Below, piece after piece: positions 58,030-64,000 of a DNA stretch of 64,000 bases (the stretch's first letter is position 1; each line of letters opens with the position of its first letter). This DNA comes from Flammula alnicola (taxonomy: Eukaryota; Basidiomycota; Agaricomycetes; Agaricales; Strophariaceae), in assembly GCA_015499995.1 (NCBI GenBank), contig JADNRV010000111.1, positions 1 to 64,000 on the forward strand, written 5' to 3'. The notes below the pieces were generated by a model, which was not told where the DNA came from, did not search any database, and saw nothing but the letters and a program-made list of their open reading frames with translations. Position numbers and translations under genes: made by a program.

Positions 58030-59760
58030 TCAATCGACGGACATCAGTACTTCTCGCATAGACTTTCATCTCGCATACGACTTCCATCGCTGCACTCTCT
58101 CTTCTGAAAGATCAATTCTAAGCCTCGTTAGAGGATTATCGATTATGGAGCAAAGACAGATCTATCCGAATCTCTCCGAAGATATCTGGTACTTTATCGC
58201 CCACGATCATCTCGTCGACACGCCAGCTACAATCGCCACTCTCTCCCTCACGTGTCGACATCTCAATTACTTACTTCGATTGCTCAAGTTTCGATCCATA
58301 TCAATTAGGTTAAATTGCCAATCCTCCGATGAAGACGAGGTTGAAGACGCCGCCGAAGAAGGAGACGCTGAACCCTTCGCTGTTGATTCAGAAAGGGACG
58401 TTGAAAGCTCCGCCGAGAGATTTGAAGCCGAAATCCGAAAGAATCCGGGCATCATCGACCACATTCAAGTCCTTTGGATTGGCGAGGACGAAGACGCATA
58501 TGAGCTATCACCAGCGATGAAGGATGGAGTCGAAAGTCGGGAACAAGACAGTGTATGTTACATTCTGACGCGGCAATACCCAGTTCTCAAACATTTAACA
58601 TGGTCTATGAGAAACGTCTTCACAATCCCCCGAAATGTGCTGAATGGCTTGGATGCATGTTTCTCCCTTCCCTCTCTTTCTGAGTTATCATATCTCGCCG
58701 GTGGACTACCTCCAGAGTTGGTTCGCCAACTGCAGCAAGTCGACCTTCTCAATATCGCTGGAATCAGGGTGTCTCCCCAAGAGAAACGACTCCCGCCACG
58801 GACCACTCATTGCCAGCCACGCACGTTTAGGTTCTGGGACGAACACACGTTATACCACTTGCTCTCTTCGAAATACAATCCACCCGTAATGACTTTAGAA
58901 CGTCTTACCACCCTCACCTTCACATCGTCGACAATGTATACCGCTTCGACTATGACGGGTTGGTTGAAATCCTGCTCTTCGACTTTGACAAGTTTGAAAA
59001 TATTTTTCAATAACTGGAGGTTTGGTGCGTTTTCTGTTCAATAGATCGTATTGAACCCTCCTTACTTACTAAATGAATGTGTAGGACCAGGAGAACACGC
59101 GAATTCTCGGATCTTGGATCCGAAGGTTTTCACCGCATTGAAAGAAGTTACGTTCGGGTTTAATCTCTCTGACTTTTGGGACACGGATGTGCACCCGGAC
59201 CAACCCCCAGACTGGCCTAGCGCACCAACGCCACGCGAACGGATCGAATGGATTGTCGAGGTCCTACGTATCTTCGCCCACAGCAAACACTGTAATACCA
59301 CCCTCGAATCAATTCATCTCTTCATCGGCACCACAGAGTCGGGAATCGAGGTGATGGACTCTTTGCCATGGGAATTATTCCAGGCTTTATTTTCTCTGGA
59401 TTCGTTGGCCTTGCAGTGGCCAACACTTTCCCGAATTCATATTAATTTCGTAGCCTCCCAGGATGAGGAAGGAACAAAATTAACACCCTCCCAAGCGGCA
59501 CTTATCGAGCAAGTCATAGGTTTGAGATTAGCAGACCTATTGGAGGGTGGACCTTTCCACTTCTTCATACAGGGTTCTAAATTAGAGCCTCCTTCTTTCG
59601 ATCCCTTCTTGGAATATGCTACACGTATCTGTAGTGAACCGTATGATTTTGATTTGGACTAGCATTAAATAGACATGGGGTTGTTTGACCGACTTCATAA
59701 TCTTCGCACTTAGACTTCGAATGCTCAAACGCTTCATCCAAACCAATTGCACAAAGAACG
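58030..59760 (+). repeat. Inverted segmental duplication, right arm
   Basis: The plus-strand partner of 54100-55862. Similarity extends beyond the gene to the ATGCTCAAACGCTTCATCC block at about 59730. Confidence 0.9.
58145..59662 (+). CDS. F-box-like protein, intact copy
   Basis: Two exons, 58145-59024 and 59085-59662, joined by a 60-base intron; 485 residues. The N-terminus (YPNLSEDIWYFIAHDHLVD then IATLSLTCRHLNYLL) matches the F-box-like pattern. An acidic loop (SSDEDEVEDAAEEGDAEP) follows, then alternating Leu-rich strands (LPSLSELSYLAGGLPP, LERLTTLTFTSS, LKSCSSTLTSLKIFF) as in LRR-type F-box proteins. The second exon (FGFNLSDFWDTDVHPDQPPDWP to SEPYDFDLD) is a helical/strand C-terminal domain. 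The likely role is substrate adaptor of an SCF ubiquitin ligase; the target is unknown. The start ATG is shared with the inverted partner, and only this copy keeps the F-box in frame with it. Confidence 0.85.
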
Positions 59761-60361
59761 ATCAAGAACCCAACACCCTAATGCCGAATTGACAGAAGCG
59801 TCAACATCTATCTATATTATAATACGACAACGGTGTTTCTCACGGGGGGACAAATATGTCTTCTGATTGGTTGAGACAAACCGCCAATGGCGGTGCAAAT
59901 TGAATATTGAGGTCCGACGTCGGACGGTTCAACTTCCTAACGTTCAACGTTCAACGTTGACTCTCTTTTCTTTCTCTTGGGGCATTTTTTCTTTTCTCTT
60001 CCTGCATTTCCGACACCTCAATGTCAGAATGTGTTATACCTATATGTATGTGCAGTACCAAGTAATACAGTTTGTATCTGAACTTTGCAAACAGCGCACT
60101 GCCAACGTGGGAAGTGAATTTTGCCGCTATTCATCATGAACAGAAGTGAACAGACCGCCATGCGAGGCTACATGGCGCGGCTATTCGAGAATCAAGACGG
60201 TTGCGCCCAGGTGCACCTCTCCATCATTCTGGTAAATTAGCCCGATTCTTGGCAACTCAGGGCAGGAACGGTCACGATATCGACGCGTCGAGGTAAGTCG
60301 TGATATTCACTTTTCATATTCCACTGCCGCATTTCTCTCCTTCCAATACCTCTGCTGACTT
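59761..60361. other. Sequence before the Helitron Rep gene
   Basis: The 5' end of the Helitron should lie here or just inside the duplication arm, but the TC-starting terminus could not be fixed by eye. No other gene was seen. An inverted TCCGACGTCGGA palindrome lies at 59912-59923. Confidence 0.3.
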
Positions 60362-63300
60362 ATGGATCCCTTGACCAGAAATCTTACGACACCTGAAGGT
60401 CCTGAACGTCAGCAACTTCGTACACGGCAAGCTCTTCGGGACCGCTTTCTGAATGTTGAAGAAAGTCCGCGGCGTCGTTCTGCTGCTCCCAGACCCAAAA
60501 CTCCTACTCCTCAGCCTGGGCATGTCGAGAGAACAAGGGCCAGGGTTAGAGCTTTGAATCGAGAGGCTCGCACTGCGGAGCTTTTGAGCTCACCTCGGAG
60601 AAAACGTGTGCAAGTTGCGTCCCAAGACGAGAATAATCCACAGGGTACAAATGCGAGGGTTCTGTTGGCTAGATACCTGGTGTGTAAGATAACATTTATT
60701 ATCTCAGAATGATGCTTATTCTTTTCAAAGCCTTCGTCAACACCTCCAAGACTTAACGGCGAGTCATCTCAGCCAAATGTACCCGCACGGGCAGCACCCC
60801 GAGATCACCAAACTCCAACTGTAGGCAATGCTGCCCAACAACGCCATTCGCGTTCGACTTCACAGCGGGAAAGGCGAGAGCATGAACGACTTGCACGGAT
60901 TCAGCAGGCGAGCTCTCCTGCAGCAAACACTGCTCCACAACCATGGCGGATTGCACGAATGCCACCTCTTCAAGTTCTGTCACCTCCTCCTACCCAGCCT
61001 GCGCCTGCTCCTACCCAGGATTTGTGGCGAACTCTGATAGCAATACCTAATGCAAGATCCCTTGGTCAGCAACGTCGTCGAGAACGAGAACAAGAAGAAA
61101 GGTCTCGCATTGAACAAGCTCAGGAACCCAGGCCGCGTACCAATCAGCAGCAGAATCAAGTTCCACTGCCCACTCCTCCTGCTACTCAGGCCGCAGACAC
61201 AAGTATGTCGCTAACTTCTTTGCTTCTGGGATTATCTCAAACAATTCTCTTTTTCAGACGACCGAGGCTATGCAGAGGACGATCAACCGCAGGCCGAGCC
61301 AGGTCACGATGAAAATGTACAATGGATGTTCAATCTTTATGATGCCGTTCAGGAAGGCAAGTACTCTTAATTTTTTCTTTTGTGTTGCTTCTCTGACAAG
61401 CTTTCTAGATGGTCAACGGGGCCATGCCGCGCAATTACGAAACGTTGAGCGGCCAGGCAGACAACCAGGTATGTAAATCGGCTGCATGGCCTTTCATTAC
61501 TATTTGGCTAATCTGTTTTATTGTAGTCCGTCCAGCAAATGTTATTCAGTACACTGCTCCACGACCAACTGCGCAGCGAGGAAGATCGCGAGGACTATTT
61601 CTAGCAGGTCGCCGTCCCTACCAAGATCCACCTCAACGACATGACTTGGGTCGAATGGACATTCCCTGTCCAAATTGTGGCGCTCTTCACTGGCTGGCGG
61701 AAAAGCTTTCCAACAGTTCTAAACGTTCGCCAAAATTTGGAATATGTTGCATGGAAGGGAAGATTTGGCTTCCAGCACTCGAGGCCCCACCAGAACCCCT
61801 TCGACGTCTTCTCACCTCTGCCGATCATGATGCCAAAACATTTCGGGATGAAATCTGGAAATACAACCGGGCATTGGCCTTCACTTCACTCGGGGTCGAC
61901 GAGGATCATTCTGTCAATCAGGGACGAGGACCTCCGGTTTTTAGGATTTTTGGCGAACTTCATCATCGATCTGGAGCACTGGTGGCCACAGGAACACGTC
62001 CGGCGAGCTATGCCCAGCTGTATGTCTACGAGCCGCGGGCAGCGTTGGATGTTCGCATGCAGCAAAATGCAGGTCTTGACCAAACGATCATGGATGGCCT
62101 ACAAACGATGCTCTCACAACACCACCAATATGTTCCTGTCTACCGCCACGCCTTCGAAATCCTGCAAACGTATGATCCAGCAAATGACGTTGAAGTGCGA
62201 CTGCGACTGACTCCTGGACTTGATCGCCGTCGGTACAACCTCCCAACTGCTGATGAGGTGGCAGTTATTCTCCCTGGAAACCATTCAACAGAGCCCCGCG
62301 ATATCGTCCTTCGGCTTCGTTCTGGACCTTTACATCGTATCAGTGACCTCCATCCTGCCTATACCCCTCTTCAATATCCTCTTCTTTTTCCACGAGGTGA
62401 AAATGGTTGGTACCCAGAGATGAAGTTGCATGAGACTGCAGAGCAGCGAGATGGTCGGCTTCAGCAGCGAGAGGGACGGCGACAGCGGCAACGCGATCGT
62501 GGATTGGAAGTACAACCTGGCGACTTACCACAGTCGAGACGACTCACCTTGACTCGATATGTTGCGCATCGGATTCATTACCGCCCCGAGGAATTTAATC
62601 CACTACTTCATGGTGGCCGCCTTTTTACCCGTTATGTTGTTGACATGTTTGCCTCTGCTGACCAGCAAAGGTTGTCGTGGATAGAACGAAGTCAGCCAAT
62701 GTTTCGGGCTGCCAGATTCAACAATCTCCAAGATGCCGTCGCCAACGACGATGACAATCTCGACCTCAATGACCTCGGCCAGCGTGTCATCCTTCCGTCC
62801 TCTTATACTGGTGGACCTCGAAACTTAGGTCAAGGCTTCCAGGATTCCATGGCCATTGCTCGCTACTTCCGAAAGGTTGATATATTCCTCACGATGACGA
62901 CCAATCCACATTGGGCTGAAATTGAGCGCGAGCTTCTACCGGGCCAGACAGCCTATGATCGTCCTGACTTGGTGACACGGGTGTTTCAGATGAAGAAGAA
63001 GGCGGTTATCGATTATATTTACCAGCACGGTGTATTTGGGAGGGCTGTTGCCTACATCTACACAATTGAATTTCAGAAGCGTGGGCTTCCTCACATGCAC
63101 TGCCTGGTCTTCCTCAAAGACCCCTACAAGCTGCTTACCCCTGAAGCGATAGATTCCTGCATCTCAGCACGTTGGCCAGACCCCGAGACCCAGCCACTCT
63201 TATTTGAAACGGTCAAGAAATGCATGGTGCATGGGCCCTGCGGAGCGCTGAATCCTAATGCTCCGTGCATGATTGACGGCAAATGCAGCAAAAATTACCC

Positions 63301-64000
63301 GAAGGATTTCCAAGAATTCACAACAATGGACCACCGTGGATACCCTCTCTATTTCCGACCGAATGATGGATGCGCATACGAGGTGGGAGGCGTGATGGTC
63401 GATAATCGTTGGATTGTCGCATACCCGCCATTTCTTTGCGGCGACTTCCATTGCCACATCAACATGGAATGCGCCATATCCCTCGGAACGTTCAAGTATG
63501 CATTCAAGTACATTCAGAAGGGACCAGACCTTGCTGCACTGGAGGTCAATCGACGCGATGAGGTCAAGCGGTGGATAGAGGGTCGCTATATCTCTCCACC
63601 TGATGCCGTATGGCGAATCTTCCACTTTGACATTCACGAGCAGATTCCGAATGTTGTTCGCCTTCAAGTCCACCTTGAGAACCACCATATGGTCACTTTT
63701 AATCCAGACGAAGATATTGACGCTGTTCTTCAACGTGGGGCAAATCAACGGACTTCCTTGACTGCATTTTTCGAGGCAAACACAGACCCCAGTCCACTTG
63801 GCGAAGAAGCTAGAAAACACACATATCAGGAATTCCCTCAGTATTTTGTCTACAATGAAAATGACAGGAAATGGACTCTGCGAAAGAAAGGTTTTGCGCT
63901 GGGTCGAATGTATTTCATCAAGCCTACAGCCGGCGAGCAGTTTTACCTGCGTACTTTGCTTACCGTAGTGAAAGGCCCAAAGTCATTTGAAGACCTTCGC
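60362..64000 (+). CDS. Helitron Rep/helicase protein, N-terminal part (3' partial)
   Basis: Five exons so far: 60362-60679, 60731-61202, 61258-61356, 61409-61468 and 61527 to the window end, still open; about 1,140 residues visible. The first 310 residues are Arg/Gln/Pro-rich and disordered. Then comes a Helitron zinc-finger-like block (IPCPNCGALHWLAEKL ... FGICC). The Rep nuclease domain has the HUH-type histidine pair in GLPHMHCLVFL (63082-63114) and the catalytic tyrosines in FKYAFKYIQKG (63491-63523). These nick and rejoin single strands in rolling-circle transposition. The PIF1-like helicase expected downstream lies beyond the window. The third intron uses a GC donor (GCAAGT at 61357), the only phase-compatible join found. 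A minus-strand ORF at 63200-63820 is only its shadow. Confidence 0.88.

Noticed and set aside
61641..62210. Plus-strand ORF of 189 codons
   Set aside because: It is in the wrong frame inside exon 5 of the Helitron Rep gene; the neighbouring frame holds the CPNCGALHW motif and stays open to the window end.
63200..63820. Long minus-strand ORF of 206 codons
   Set aside because: It lies antisense to the conserved Helitron Rep domain, whose plus-strand frame carries the family motifs; the minus ORF has no recognisable domain.

Overview
The window reads as nuclear DNA of a mushroom-forming basidiomycete (Agaricomycetes). Genes are cut by many short GT-AG introns of about 46-95 bases. The protein families are ones typical of that group: a GMC aryl-alcohol-oxidase-type enzyme, an old yellow enzyme, a NACHT protein, F-box-like proteins, a DUF4238 protein and an HSPA12-like Hsp70. 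The transposons are also fungal in type: a Ty3/Gypsy chromovirus, a Helitron, and MULE, hAT and Harbinger-like non-autonomous elements. The species cannot be named from sequence alone. No rRNA, tRNA or CRISPR array was recognised. All exon models were built by hand from splice signals and reading-frame continuity.

Layout. 0-5 kb: the 3' end of a Ser/Gly/Pro-rich protein gene, a truncated C2H2 finger, a 92-bp tandem repeat, a decayed fragment of an old yellow enzyme gene, and an old yellow enzyme gene on the minus strand. 6-16.3 kb: three minus-strand genes, namely a secreted GMC oxidoreductase with 10 exons, a membrane protein with about seven hydrophobic segments, and 2,3-bisphosphoglycerate-independent phosphoglycerate mutase with 9 exons. 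16.3-21.4 kb: a tandem segmental duplication carrying a low-complexity protein gene. The first copy is truncated by deletion; the second contains a foldback MULE-like element with a TAA-flanked MITE nested in one arm. 21.6-25.7 kb: an HSPA12-like Hsp70 (12 exons) and a small secreted protein.

26.7-33.3 kb: a complete but frame-broken Gypsy chromovirus with 290-bp LTRs differing at one base, a 5-bp target duplication, a possible self-priming primer site, and a hAT-like MITE in its 3' LTR. The target site resembles a piece of a decayed importin-beta gene; a second decayed importin-beta copy lies at 43.3-44.5 kb. 33.8-35.9 kb: a roughly 2-kb segment bounded by imperfect inverted repeats and clusters of AGGTTG/CAACCT motifs, possibly an undescribed transposon. 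36.8-40.8 kb: a NACHT gene and, divergently, an F-box-like gene. 45-51 kb: two weak hypothetical ORFs, a third paralogue of the low-complexity family, and a DUF4238 gene. 54.1-59.8 kb: an inverted duplication of an F-box-like gene, one arm frame-shifted and the other intact. 60.4 kb to the end: the Rep gene of a Helitron, running off the window.

Metabolic genes (glycolytic mutase, GMC oxidase, old yellow enzyme) sit beside fast-evolving families (NACHT, F-box, low-complexity) and layered mobile elements. Several insertions can be put in order from nesting and target-site duplications.
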